64,000 nt of DNA from Paenibacillus sp. NFR01 (lineage in GTDB: Bacteria; Bacillota; Bacilli; Paenibacillales; Paenibacillaceae): positions 806,001 through 870,000 of the forward strand of contig NZ_FOIK01000001.1 in assembly GCF_900111565.1 (NCBI RefSeq), written 5' to 3'. Shown here in pieces: positions 24,831 through 33,464 of this stretch (position 1 is its first letter; the number at the start of each line of letters is the position of its first letter). The notes under the pieces are model-generated. The model was not told where the DNA came from. It saw only the letters and a list, made by a program, of their open reading frames with translations, and did no database searches. Position numbers and translations under genes: made by a program.

Positions 24831-25613
24831 ATGATTAAACCGGACATACTATCGATATTGAAGAATAAGATTCAGTGGATCCAGGCGGATGATGCCGCAA
24901 ACATATTGGTTGGACCGATTACGTTGCCTGTGAATTTGGACGGGGAGACCGTCACGTTTCAATGGTACAGCTGGCTGAAAGCAGACGATGAGGATTTGCG
25001 TGATGGCGACAGTCCTGAAGCGACAGAGCGGTTGATTTCCCGCCTGTCTTCGCTGAAGCTGGCGGATGCCCAGCAATCCAGCGTGCTTGTGTACGGGGAT
25101 TTTGCGGAGTCGCCGGATGCGCTGATCCGGATGCACAGCATTTGCCACACCGGCGATATTTTCGGCAGCAAACGCTGCGATTGCGGCTTCCAGCTGCGTA
25201 CCTCGATGAAAATGATCGCGCAGCACGGCTCGGGCGCACTCTTTTATCTGGCCAATCACGAGGGACGAGGCATCGGCTTGTTCAGTAAAGCGATGGCTTA
25301 TCTGCTCCAGGAAGCGGGCTACGACACCGTTGAAGCGAATTTGGAGCTTGGTTTTGCGGACGATTCCCGTGATTACAAGGACGCGATCAGCGTGCTGAAG
25401 CAGCTGCGCAGCAAGCCGGTAACGTTGATCACCAACAATCCGAAGAAGCTGGAGGCGTTGCGTGCCGCAGGTATGAATACCGGCAAACGGGTTCCGCTCT
25501 GGGGCGACGTATCGGTCTTCAATGAAAAATATTTACGGACCAAGGTCTCCCGATCGGGACATTTGGAAGCGGCAGGCGGCTCTGATTTTTTTGAAGGCCG
25601 GGTCGCCAAATAA
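24831..25613 (+). CDS. ribA: GTP cyclohydrolase II (RibA-type), free-standing
   Basis: A 260-residue protein with the GTP cyclohydrolase II signature: zinc ligands Cys105, Cys116 and Cys118 (C-x10-C-x-C, ending RCDCGFQL), then NHEGRGIGL and ITNNPKK. The enzyme opens GTP to a diaminopyrimidine, the first step of riboflavin synthesis. About 60 residues precede the catalytic domain, longer than in E. coli RibA. No dihydroxybutanone-phosphate synthase domain is fused and no rib genes adjoin. AAGGAAGGTG precedes the ATG. Divergence from a redox-sensing repressor suggests induction by electrophile or oxidative stress, perhaps to supply flavin (inference). Confidence 0.88.
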   Translation: MIKPDILSILKNKIQWIQADDAANILVGPITLPVNLDGETVTFQWYSWLKADDEDLRDGDSPEATERLISRLSSLKLADAQQSSVLVYGDFAESPDALIRMHSICHTGDIFGSKRCDCGFQLRTSMKMIAQHGSGALFYLANHEGRGIGLFSKAMAYLLQEAGYDTVEANLELGFADDSRDYKDAISVLKQLRSKPVTLITNNPKKLEALRAAGMNTGKRVPLWGDVSVFNEKYLRTKVSRSGHLEAAGGSDFFEGRVAK

Positions 25614-25671
25614 GGGCCCATCCTTTATAATGGGATACTGAGCCCAATTCTTTCAGGTTGCGAGGTATAAT

Positions 25672-26727
25672 ATGAATGCAATAGAAGTCAAGGACTTGCG
25701 TAAAACGTTCAAAGTCCAAAAAAACCGCGAGGGCCTCAAAGGGGCCTTCGCTGATTTGTTTAAACGGGAATATTCCGAGGTCACGGCGGTGAAGGATATT
25801 TCGTTCACCATCCCGCAAGGGGAAATCTGCGGCTACATCGGCGAGAACGGAGCGGGCAAGTCGACCACGATCAAGATGCTGACCGGTATCTTAGTGCCGA
25901 CGGCCGGCAGCCTGACGGTTGGAGGCTATGTCCCTTATGTGGAGCGCGAACGGTTTGTGCAAAATATCGGCGTCGTCTTCGGCCAGCGCAGCCAGCTGTG
26001 GTGGGACATCGGCGTCATCGAATCGTTCCAGTTGCTGCGCAAGGTGTACCGCGTCTCCGAGCAGGATTTCAAGAAGCGGCTGGACGAACTGGTCGAGCGG
26101 CTGTCGCTGCAGGATCTCTTAAACCGTCCAGTGCGCAAGCTGAGCCTCGGCCAGCGGATGCGCTGCGAGCTGGTTGCGGCGCTGCTGCATAATCCGTCGA
26201 TCCTGTTTCTGGACGAGCCGACGATCGGCCTCGACATTGTCGTGAAGTCGGAGATTCGCGAATTCCTCAAAGGCATGAACAGCGAGCACGGCACGACGAT
26301 TCTGCTGACCACCCATGACCTGCAGGATATCGAGGCACTTTGTTCGCGCGTCATTATGCTGGACGACGGCCGGATCATCTATGACGGCGGTCTGGAAGAG
26401 CTGAAGCAGACATGGGGAACGGGGCGCGAGGTCGTGTTCCAATTCGGTTTTGCCACCAAGCTGGAGCAGCTTCAGGCATGGACGGAAGGAATGCCGGTAA
26501 CGTGGACGGCGGAAAACGATTTAGGCGCCAAGGCCTGGATTCCGCTGGAAACGAATGTGTCGGATGTGCTGGGCCGCGTCGTCGGCAAAGCGGACATCAC
26601 CGATATCAAAATCATCGAGACGAATACGGACGACATCGTTCGCAGCATTTACCAGTCCGGATCGGCCGAACGGCCGCAGGACCCACAGGAAGCCGCAGAG
26701 CCGGAGAAAGAGGCGGCGAATGTCTGA
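25672..26727 (+). CDS. ABC exporter ATP-binding protein (ABC-2 type)
   Basis: A 351-residue ATPase with Walker A GENGAGKSTT near residue 57, Q-loop VVFGQRSQLWWD, signature LSLGQRMR (Leu replaces the second Gly of LSGGQ, common in this subgroup) and Walker B LFLDEPTIGLD near 180. A C-terminal extension of about 100 residues ends in an acidic Pro/Glu tail. It powers export through the two following permeases. Its last eight bases overlap the first permease gene, and the ATG sits directly after GAGGTATAAT, which holds the ribosome site. Confidence 0.93.
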   Translation: MNAIEVKDLRKTFKVQKNREGLKGAFADLFKREYSEVTAVKDISFTIPQGEICGYIGENGAGKSTTIKMLTGILVPTAGSLTVGGYVPYVERERFVQNIGVVFGQRSQLWWDIGVIESFQLLRKVYRVSEQDFKKRLDELVERLSLQDLLNRPVRKLSLGQRMRCELVAALLHNPSILFLDEPTIGLDIVVKSEIREFLKGMNSEHGTTILLTTHDLQDIEALCSRVIMLDDGRIIYDGGLEELKQTWGTGREVVFQFGFATKLEQLQAWTEGMPVTWTAENDLGAKAWIPLETNVSDVLGRVVGKADITDIKIIETNTDDIVRSIYQSGSAERPQDPQEAAEPEKEAANV

Positions 26728-27568
26728 GAAAGAGCTTGCCGCAGTTCATGCCGGAGCGGGCGGACGCCGTCTGCTGCTGGGCGCTTATTTTGATTTCATC
26801 CGCATCCGCTTCCTGACCATGCTGGCTTACCGGATTAATTATTACTCGGGGATCCTGATCTACACGCTGAATATCGGGGTGAACTATTTCACCTGGAAAG
26901 CCATTTACGGCGGCGGGGATTCCATCGGCGGATTCTCCGGGGCGCAAATGACGACGTATGTGGCGGTATCCTGGATGGCGCGCGCCTTTTATTTCAATAA
27001 TTTGGACCGCGAAATCTCGAACGATATCCGTGACGGCAGCATCTCGATCCAGTTTATCCGGCCGTATAACTATGTGCTTGTAAAAATGATGCAGGGGCTT
27101 GGCGAGGGTATGTTCCGCTTCATCATGCTGATGATCCCGGGAATGCTGGTCGCCATTTTGCTGTTTCCGGTGCATTTGCCGTCAGCACCGTCGGCCTGGA
27201 TCGGATTTCTGACGATGCTGTTCTTCAGCTTCCTGATCAATTCCCAGCTGAACGTCATCACCGGGCTCTCGTCTTTCTTTGTGGAGAACAATGAAGGCGT
27301 GATGCGGATGAAGCGGGTACTTGTCGACTTATTCTCCGGTCTGATCGTTCCAATTACCCTGTTTCCGGATTGGCTGGCCGGCGTGCTGAAGGTGCTGCCG
27401 TTTCAAGCCATTACGTACCTGCCGGGCTCCGTCTTTACCGGACGGGTGCAGGGCGTAGGCATTTGGAACGTGCTCGGCGTGCAGGTGCTCTGGTTTGCCC
27501 TGCTGATGATTCCGATGTTGTGGATGTACCGGGCGGCACGCCGCCGGTTGTTCGTGCAGGGGGGCTGA
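26720..27568 (+). CDS. ABC-2 family permease (DUF990/ABC2_membrane_6), first subunit
   Basis: A 282-residue membrane protein with about six hydrophobic segments, beginning after roughly 30 cytosolic residues (FLTMLAYRINYYSGILIYTL, core RINYYSGILIYTL). Characteristic DUF990 features are WMARAFYFNNLDREISNDIRDGSI (core NDIRDGSI) and the IRPYNY motif. The ATG overlaps the ATPase stop (ATGTCTGA), showing translational coupling. It pairs with the next gene to form a heterodimeric pore. A similar one-ATPase, two-permease set in Synechocystis (slr1901, slr1174, slr0610) exports methyl viologen, but the substrate here is unknown. Confidence 0.88.
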   Translation: MSEKELAAVHAGAGGRRLLLGAYFDFIRIRFLTMLAYRINYYSGILIYTLNIGVNYFTWKAIYGGGDSIGGFSGAQMTTYVAVSWMARAFYFNNLDREISNDIRDGSISIQFIRPYNYVLVKMMQGLGEGMFRFIMLMIPGMLVAILLFPVHLPSAPSAWIGFLTMLFFSFLINSQLNVITGLSSFFVENNEGVMRMKRVLVDLFSGLIVPITLFPDWLAGVLKVLPFQAITYLPGSVFTGRVQGVGIWNVLGVQVLWFALLMIPMLWMYRAARRRLFVQGG

Positions 27569-27572
27569 GATC

Positions 27573-28358
27573 ATGTACTATTTGGGTTTACTGTCGGAAT
27601 ATTTGAAAAATTATATGAAGACCCGTCTGACCTACCGGGCGGATTTCTGGGTCGAAGTCATCTCGGATCTGTTGTTCCAGGCGACGAACCTGATCTTTAT
27701 CTTCGTCATCTTCATGCATACGAGCAGCCTTGGCGGCTGGAGCGAAAACGAGGTTGTGTTCGTCTATGGGTTCTTTATGGTTCCCTACGGGTTGTTCAGC
27801 TGTTTTGTGAACATGTGGGGATTCAGCGAGCGCTATATCGTCAAAGGCGAAATGGACCGGGTGCTGACCCGTCCGGCGCATAACCTGTTCCAGATTTTCC
27901 TGGAGAACGTTGATCCGCCTTCCCTGGTCGGTTCGATCATCGGGTTGATCATCATGGGGATCAGCGGATCCAATCTCGGATTGTCGATCGAATGGTGGAG
28001 CATCCCGATGCTGATCGTGTTTTCGGTCAGCGCGGTCGCGATCTATACCGGTATTTATACGACGCTGACTTCGCTGTCGTTTTATTCCGATGCGCCGACC
28101 GGCATATTGCCGCTGATGTTCAACATCCAGAACTATGGCCGGTATCCGGTCACGATCTATAATCGGCTGATTCAGGTGCTGCTAACCTGGGTGGCTCCGT
28201 TTGCCTTTGTCGGCATCTACCCGGCTTCGCTCTTTCTGGAGCGGGAAGAAATGCGGACCATGGCGCTTTTGACCCCGGTTATGGGAGCGGTGTTCCTAAG
28301 CATCGGCCTGATTACCTGGAATTACGGCGTCCGGAAGTATAAAGGCGCAGGTTCTTAA
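27573..28358 (+). CDS. ABC-2 family permease (DUF990/ABC2_membrane_6), second subunit
   Basis: A 261-residue membrane protein with about six hydrophobic segments and the paired-subunit features YVYGFFMVPYG-like (VFVYGFFMVPYGLF), KGEMDRVLTRPAHNLFQ (core GEMDRVLTRP) and a conserved NIQNYGRYP before the last helices. It follows the first permease by four bases, with a GGGGGCTGA ribosome site. Together with the ATPase it forms a complete exporter operon, closed by a terminator. Confidence 0.88.
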   Translation: MYYLGLLSEYLKNYMKTRLTYRADFWVEVISDLLFQATNLIFIFVIFMHTSSLGGWSENEVVFVYGFFMVPYGLFSCFVNMWGFSERYIVKGEMDRVLTRPAHNLFQIFLENVDPPSLVGSIIGLIIMGISGSNLGLSIEWWSIPMLIVFSVSAVAIYTGIYTTLTSLSFYSDAPTGILPLMFNIQNYGRYPVTIYNRLIQVLLTWVAPFAFVGIYPASLFLEREEMRTMALLTPVMGAVFLSIGLITWNYGVRKYKGAGS

Positions 28359-28384
28359 AGGAAAGGCAAGCAAGACTAAAGGAG

Positions 28385-28422
28385 CAGCGGGATGGAGTTC
28401 AGACTTCGTCCCGCTGTTTTTC
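28385..28422 (+). terminator. Terminator after the ABC exporter operon
   Basis: CAGCGGGA / TCCCGCTG with a 16-base loop, followed by TTTTTCTTT. Confidence 0.8.
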
Positions 28423-28522
28423 TTTCCGTAGAGTGCCGAGCAGGAACCATCCATAGAAAAGCCGAAAATACAGAGGGAGATTATGTAAGAGACTTGGCTC
28501 GAGAGAGAAGGGCGGGGCATAA

Positions 28523-29500
28523 ATGGCCGATTATATCATCGGGATTGATTTGGGCGGAACGAATATTAAAGCCGGATTGTTTAAGGGAGATAAGGAACCG
28601 GTCAGGGAACAGTCGGTTCCGACCGAAGCGGCGCACGGGCCGGCGCATGTGCTTACGCGAATCCGTGGCATAGCCGATGGGCTGATGAAGGAAGCGGGAA
28701 TCAGCCCAACCGATATCGCTGCCATGGGAATGGGTATACCGGGACTGCTTGATCCGGAAGCGGGAATATCGATTTTTTCGCCGAATTTTCCGGGCTGGGA
28801 GAATATACATATCGTGCGGAAAATGGGCGAACACTATGATTTTCCCGTATTTATCGACAATGATGTGCGGGTAAATATGATGGGGGAATGGAGACACGGC
28901 GCCGGCCGCGGAGCAGACAACCTGCTTCTCCTGACGCTGGGCACAGGACTGGGGTCAGGCATCGTTCATGAAGGCAAGGTAGTCTACGGTACAACGTTCA
29001 GCGCCGGGGAGATCGGCCATATGAACATGTACCGGCAGGGCCGGCCTTGCCGCTGCGGCAGTTCCGGCTGTCTGGGCCGTTATGTATCGGCGGTGGGGAT
29101 GGTCAATACGTTTAAGGAGAAGCTGGATACCGGCCGGACAAGCATTATTGAGACCTGGATCCAGGGTAATCGCGAACAAATTACGGCGCTGATGATCTCG
29201 GAAGCCTATGACGCTAAGGACGAGCTGGCGGTAGAAGTGATGCACGAGACGGGCGAGTTGCTCGGATACGGCTTGTCGAACGTGATTAACCTGCTAAATC
29301 CGGAGCTGATCATCATCGGGGGCGGCATGGGGTCGGCCGGCGAACGTCTTCTCGGCAGCGTGCGGGCGAGCGTAAATGCACATGCGCTTAAACTGCCGAC
29401 AGAGAAATGCCGGATTGTCCAAGCGGAGCTGGGCAGCCGTTCAGGAATATGGGGAGCCGCCACCCACGCGCGGATAAGGCTGGAAGGAGGAAGAGAATGA
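28523..29500 (+). CDS. ROK-family sugar kinase, probable glucokinase
   Basis: A 325-residue ROK protein: phosphate-binding GIDLGGTNIKAG at the N terminus, TLGTGLGSG, the ROK zinc motif CRCGSSGCLGRYVS (His ligand upstream in GEIGHMN), and catalytic Asp in IDNDV. It phosphorylates glucose or a related hexose with ATP. ROK glucokinases share this layout; a fructo- or manno-kinase is possible. GAAGGGCGGGG precedes the ATG. The next gene overlaps it by four bases, so the two are translated together. Confidence 0.88.
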   Translation: MADYIIGIDLGGTNIKAGLFKGDKEPVREQSVPTEAAHGPAHVLTRIRGIADGLMKEAGISPTDIAAMGMGIPGLLDPEAGISIFSPNFPGWENIHIVRKMGEHYDFPVFIDNDVRVNMMGEWRHGAGRGADNLLLLTLGTGLGSGIVHEGKVVYGTTFSAGEIGHMNMYRQGRPCRCGSSGCLGRYVSAVGMVNTFKEKLDTGRTSIIETWIQGNREQITALMISEAYDAKDELAVEVMHETGELLGYGLSNVINLLNPELIIIGGGMGSAGERLLGSVRASVNAHALKLPTEKCRIVQAELGSRSGIWGAATHARIRLEGGRE

Positions 29501-30036
29501 CACGCAATATTGAGCATGTTCCATACGGATATGAGCCTCCGGCGAAGGAACGGAAGGGCACGCTAGTGTTTTACGATTCGTTTGAAAAAATATCCGATGC
29601 CGGCTTGGCGAAAGCGGCCCAAACGGCGCTGGAACGCAAATTCGCCAAGCTGGTGTTGTACCCGCTGCATGAAGAGACGGTGCGCCGGATGAGCAAGGAG
29701 CCCGTGCTTCCTTACTACAAGCGGGAAGGCCGGCTGCATGAATGGAAGCGGGAGCATGGCACTTCCATGATTACCGTTGAAACGCTGGAAGGCAAACGCA
29801 AGAAATATACGCCGATGGATTCCGCGCTGCGGCATATCGCCGATATTTATCCTGCGCCGTATTTTCTGTATTTGACGCCGGAGAACGCGAACGCCTTTGC
29901 CGCCTATTCTTCGTTCGAGACCTGGATCGTCAAGCTGCGGTTGATTTTGTCCGAAGAACCGGAGAGGCTTCATCCAAGGCTGGCCAAGTTCAGCCACCGC
30001 TGGGATGTCGCCGGGGCAGAGAAGAACACGGAATAA
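29497..30036 (+). CDS. Unknown protein translationally coupled to the ROK kinase
   Basis: A 179-residue soluble protein overlapping the kinase stop by ATGA, with AAGGAGG before the ATG. The opening LVFYDSFEKISDAGLAKAAQ, ALERKFAKLVLYPLHEET and the later LTPENANAFAAYSSFETW look like a Rossmann-type nucleotidyltransferase fold (NadD-like), but the HxGH motif of that family is not seen, so I make no functional call. It has no membrane segment or signal peptide. A 13-bp hairpin lies 46 bp after it. Confidence 0.7.
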   Translation: MTRNIEHVPYGYEPPAKERKGTLVFYDSFEKISDAGLAKAAQTALERKFAKLVLYPLHEETVRRMSKEPVLPYYKREGRLHEWKREHGTSMITVETLEGKRKKYTPMDSALRHIADIYPAPYFLYLTPENANAFAAYSSFETWIVKLRLILSEEPERLHPRLAKFSHRWDVAGAEKNTE

Positions 30037-30081
30037 CCGATTGGCGGCCGGCAGTCTAGCATAACATTGCGTGATGAACGC

Positions 30082-30111
30082 AGCAAAGCTCCCGTTAACG
30101 GGAGCTTTGCT
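30082..30111. terminator. Hairpin between convergent genes
   Basis: A perfect 13-bp stem AGCAAAGCTCCCG / CGGGAGCTTTGCT with a TTAA loop. The loop holds the stop codon of the DUF4395 gene. T runs are short (TGTTT), so termination is plausible but not certain. Confidence 0.6.
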
Positions 30112-30535
30112 GTTTGCGGCGGTAGCTGTACATTTTCCACTGATAATGGATAAAGCAGCCGATGCAGAAACCGAGGATGGCGACCGTAGCCGCAACGGCG
30201 ACCATAATCGTAAAGATATAAGCGGCAACGGTCCAGCCGGCCAGGAAGCTGACCAGCCCACCGGCAAGGCAGAAGACCGCGATGCTTTGATTGAATTGCT
30301 GCTGCTCTTGATCTTCAAGCACATATGCGGAACGGGGTTTGCGAAGGAACCGGGAGGCGAGCTTCATCACCGGGTTTACCCCGAGGAAGAGGCCCGACAG
30401 ACCGGCGGCAAGCGGCAGGGCCAGAAGCCAGGACCAGCCCGTTATCCAGGCCGACACGACCGAAACCACGATAAAGGCCTGATTGGTCTTGACAAGGGGA
30501 CGAGGGATTCCGGAGGAACCGGCAGTTACACTCAT
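30095..30535 (-). CDS. DUF4395 family membrane protein
   Basis: A 146-residue protein with four hydrophobic segments in two pairs (about residues 20-50 and 85-125), beginning with VKTNQAFIV as DUF4395 proteins do. Function is unknown; in other bacteria they often occur near thioredoxin-like genes, which are absent here. The ATG is preceded by AAAGG at ten bases. It is convergent with the ROK-linked gene and its stop lies inside the shared hairpin. Confidence 0.8.
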   Translation of the reverse strand: MSVTAGSSGIPRPLVKTNQAFIVVSVVSAWITGWSWLLALPLAAGLSGLFLGVNPVMKLASRFLRKPRSAYVLEDQEQQQFNQSIAVFCLAGGLVSFLAGWTVAAYIFTIMVAVAATVAILGFCIGCFIHYQWKMYSYRRKQQSSR

Positions 30536-30754
30536 CTAAATCATACCTTTCGCATTGGAATAATTTAATTATAATGGATTGTTGGATGTAAAACAACAGA
30601 TGAACTTATTGGGGAGTCATCGTTTTATTGTCGTTGACTACTTTGTTTGCGGAAGTTAGCTTCGGTCTGGACGGGCGACGACCGGCATTCTATACTGGCA
30701 GTAAGAGGGAAAACGCTGTAATCCGGCGTTCACTCCAGGCAGGAGGCGGATAAA

Positions 30755-31534
30755 TTGCTTCGACAACGAATTCCGGCGATAAGGCGAGCGACTTTGCTTG
30801 CATTGACGGTCATGCTCACCGCCGGAGTATTGTTCCAACTACGGGGAGCCGAGGCGGCGGCTGCCGGCAAACCCGCTGAGGATGCGGCTGCGGCAGTGCC
30901 CGAGCCCATCGTCAAGAAAAATAAACTGCCGAAAGGATTTGTCTATTTGGACGAGGTTCTCCCTGAGGCGCAATATGAAATCCGGTACTACAGCAGCAAC
31001 AACTTTACGGGAACGCGGGTTGCGGGATATAAGGCGCCGCTGGCCATTTTTTCGTCCGCCGGAGCGGCCGCCTTACAGCAGGTCAGCAAAGATTTGGCCG
31101 CCAAAGGGTACATTCTTCACATCTACGATGCATACCGGCCGCAAAAAGCGGTAAACTTTTTTATAAACTGGTCCAAGGATGCGGCGGATATCAAAATGAA
31201 AGCGCAATATTATCCCTCGCTGGACAAACGTTATCTGTTTAAGCTCGGTTTTATTTCGAGCAAATCCGGACATACGCGGGGAGGGACCATCGACTTGACG
31301 CTGGCGGACCGCAAGACCGGTGCGCTGGTGGATATGGGCAGCCCGTATGATTTTTTCGGAAACATCTCTTATTACAACACGATGCAAGTCACAGCGAAGC
31401 AGCACGCCAATCGTAAATTGCTCAAAGATGCTATGGAAAATGGCGGGTTCAAGCCATACAGCAAGGAATGGTGGCATTTTACCCTGATGAAGGAACCTTA
31501 TCCGAATACGTACTTTGATTTCGACGTGGAATAA
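30755..31534 (+). CDS. Secreted D-alanyl-D-alanine dipeptidase (VanX/peptidase M15 family)
   Basis: A 259-residue protein: a signal peptide (charged start, hydrophobic LLALTVMLTAGVLF, likely cut after AEA near residue 35), then a VanX-type M15D domain. Zinc ligands are visible in SGHTRGGTIDLTL near residue 170 and EWWHF near 238; IYDAYRPQ is also conserved. VanX cleaves D-Ala-D-Ala; secreted relatives act on wall peptides or scavenged dipeptides. No vanH or vanA neighbours are present, so this is not a vancomycin cluster. TTG start after AGGAGGCGG. Confidence 0.88.
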   Translation: MLRQRIPAIRRATLLALTVMLTAGVLFQLRGAEAAAAGKPAEDAAAAVPEPIVKKNKLPKGFVYLDEVLPEAQYEIRYYSSNNFTGTRVAGYKAPLAIFSSAGAAALQQVSKDLAAKGYILHIYDAYRPQKAVNFFINWSKDAADIKMKAQYYPSLDKRYLFKLGFISSKSGHTRGGTIDLTLADRKTGALVDMGSPYDFFGNISYYNTMQVTAKQHANRKLLKDAMENGGFKPYSKEWWHFTLMKEPYPNTYFDFDVE

Positions 31535-31651
31535 CCGGGCGTTTCCGGCGCTTTCGTTAAGTCTGTCAGGGACAAGGGTAATGAATACTATCGACAAGTC
31601 CCTGGAGGATGCTTGCACAAACCATTATGAATACAGGAGAGGTGGATCGAC

Positions 31652-32428
31652 TTGAAGAACAAGCTCGTGGCCGTTATCCTCAGTATGGTGTTGTTGGCGG
31701 GAGGAACAGGGGGATTCGCACAATCGCATGTTTGGGCGGCCGGAAGCGTAAAGATCATCGTGAACGGACAGGCGCTGCAAAATGATCCTCTCAGTGCGTA
31801 TATGAACGAGGCGGCGGTTATGCTTCCGCTGCGGGAAACGATGGAGGCGCTGAAATACAAGACTACGTATCAAGGCCTTACGGGGATCGTCCAGATGTAC
31901 AAAGTGGAGTCCAAGCTGGAATACCGGTTAGGCGGCAATGAATTGGTGTTTGGTGACGGTACAAAGCTGGCGTTAAAGGATAAATGGGAGCTGAAGCAGG
32001 GACGTTTGTATGTGCCGTTGTCTTTTTTTACAGCGCTCGGGCTGCTGACGGCCTACCATGAGAGTCTGGGAACGGTGGATGTGTACAATCCCGAGGTGAC
32101 CGCAGGTGCGGTGGCGGGACTTCTTGCAGCCGGGAAGGTTGCGGAGCTGAAGGAACGTTACCTTGGGGATAGCACCGATCCGGCGCTGGGGATTTTAGCC
32201 GTGAAAAAGACGTGGGACGACGTCACCGCAACGGCCGGCGGCTACTTCGGCATTGCAGGGACGGCCAGCTCCCGCAGCGGCGGCACGCTGACAATCCGCA
32301 GCGTGCTGTCCTTCACCGGGGCGCAAGCGCTGCTGACGCTTGCGCTGGACGAAGCCGGCCAGATTACCGGCTTCAAGCTGGAGCCGCTCGCCGCGGATCA
32401 GCCGGCGAGCAGCGTCTTGAAGCCGTAA
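31652..32428 (+). CDS. Secreted stalk-domain protein (copper amine oxidase N-terminal-like)
   Basis: A 258-residue exported protein with a signal peptide (about 1-29, ending VWA), a copper-amine-oxidase-like N-terminal domain at about 30-150 (VKIIVNGQALQ, MLPLRETMEALKY, LYVPLSFFTALGL), and a C-terminal DUF3887-like domain from about 155 (VAELKERYLGDSTD, KTWDDVTATAGGYFG). This stalk domain is very frequent in Paenibacillus surface proteins and is not itself an enzyme. TTG start after GAGAGGTGG. The stop lies 13 bp from the convergent DMT transporter. Confidence 0.82.
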   Translation: MKNKLVAVILSMVLLAGGTGGFAQSHVWAAGSVKIIVNGQALQNDPLSAYMNEAAVMLPLRETMEALKYKTTYQGLTGIVQMYKVESKLEYRLGGNELVFGDGTKLALKDKWELKQGRLYVPLSFFTALGLLTAYHESLGTVDVYNPEVTAGAVAGLLAAGKVAELKERYLGDSTDPALGILAVKKTWDDVTATAGGYFGIAGTASSRSGGTLTIRSVLSFTGAQALLTLALDEAGQITGFKLEPLAADQPASSVLKP

Positions 32429-32441
32429 GCCGCGGGGGCGG

Positions 32442-33350
32442 CTAATCGGCGCCGTGTTTGTGCAGCGCCCGCCGCCGGGGAATGGCGGCGGCTTTGGCGC
32501 TGAGCAGCTCGGAAGCGACGATTCCGAGCAGCACGAGCGCGGCCCCGGCATAGCCGCGCAGGGATAATTGTTCGCCGGCGAACCAGTAGCCGAAGAACGC
32601 GGCGAACACCGGCTCCATGGCGAATATCAGACCCGTGCGGGCCGGTGTCGTGTATTTTTGGGCCACGGGCTGGAGGATGAACCCGCAGGCACTGCACAGG
32701 ATGCCCAGCGCAAGAATGGCAATCCAGCCCGGCCAGGACGAGGGCAGCGTAGGCGTCTCGAAGATGGCCGAGAGAATCAGGGCATAGCCGCCGGTGAAGC
32801 CGAGCTGCAGGATTCCGATCTGCAGCGAGTCGCACTCGCGGACGGCTTTGCCGGTGAGCAGAATCTGCGCCGCGTAGAAGACGGCGGAGAGGATGCAGAG
32901 GAAATCGCCGGGCTGGATCTGCAGCGAGGCGTTTAAGGTAAGGAGCCCGATTCCCGCAATGGCGAGCAAAGCGCCAAAAATTTGCGGGGCTGCGGCTCTT
33001 TTTTTTAGCACGAAAATCTCAATGAACGGAACAAAGACGACCGTAAGGGCAACGAGGAAGCCGGCGTTCGAGGTAGTCGTTGTTTTGAGGCCGAAGGTTA
33101 TGCATACAAAAACGCCGAGCAGCAGTACACCCAGCATGGCTGCATATTTTATTGTTTTTGCGTTAATCCCGCGCAGCCGCTTGCGGAGCAGCAGCCCGGC
33201 GATGATAAACGCGAGGCCGAAGCGCAGCGCAATCAGATTAAATTCACCCAGCGAGTTCAAACCCAGTTTCATAAACAAATAGGAAGAGCCCCAAAAGAGC
33301 GTCACGACCAGGAGCATTAGCTCGGCCTTCAGCGGTTTCATCTCGTTCAT
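32442..33350 (-). CDS. EamA/DMT-family transporter
   Basis: About 302 residues with ten hydrophobic segments in two EamA repeats (LFWGSSYLFMKLG near the N terminus, and GFILQPVAQKYTTPARTGLIFAMEPVFAA, core ARTGLIFAMEPVFAA, in the second repeat). Such proteins export or exchange small metabolites. The frame opens at 33398, but a predicted -10 (TATACT, 33377-33382) lies inside that extension, so the start must be later; AGAAGG precedes the ATG group 33353-33341 and 33350 is chosen. It is divergent from a LysR gene that probably controls it. Confidence 0.87.
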   Translation of the reverse strand: MNEMKPLKAELMLLVVTLFWGSSYLFMKLGLNSLGEFNLIALRFGLAFIIAGLLLRKRLRGINAKTIKYAAMLGVLLLGVFVCITFGLKTTTTSNAGFLVALTVVFVPFIEIFVLKKRAAAPQIFGALLAIAGIGLLTLNASLQIQPGDFLCILSAVFYAAQILLTGKAVRECDSLQIGILQLGFTGGYALILSAIFETPTLPSSWPGWIAILALGILCSACGFILQPVAQKYTTPARTGLIFAMEPVFAAFFGYWFAGEQLSLRGYAGAALVLLGIVASELLSAKAAAIPRRRALHKHGAD

Positions 33351-33383
33351 CATCCTTCTTTCCAGCAGCTGAATATAGTATAA

Positions 33384-33405
33384 TTCTCTGGTATCCATAA
33401 GAGAA
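33384..33405. promoter_or_regulatory. Inverted repeat in the LysR/transporter intergenic region
   Basis: TTCTCT, ten bases, AGAGAA, lying across the spacer of the likely transporter promoter (minus-strand TTCTCT, 17 bp, TATACT). It suits a LysR-type binding site. Confidence 0.45.
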
Positions 33406-33464
33406 CTGAATGTTTGTTATAGATAACATGAAGAAAATTCATGTAAAGCGGGAGGCGGAGCGGA

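Noticed and set aside
30755..31534. Part of a vancomycin-resistance cluster
   Set aside because: The VanX-like protein has a signal peptide and there are no vanH, vanA, vanR or vanS genes beside it; it is more likely a wall dipeptidase.
31567..31604. Terminator after the VanX-like gene
   Set aside because: CAGGGAC/GTCCCTG arms are perfect, but the loop is 24 bases and no T run follows.
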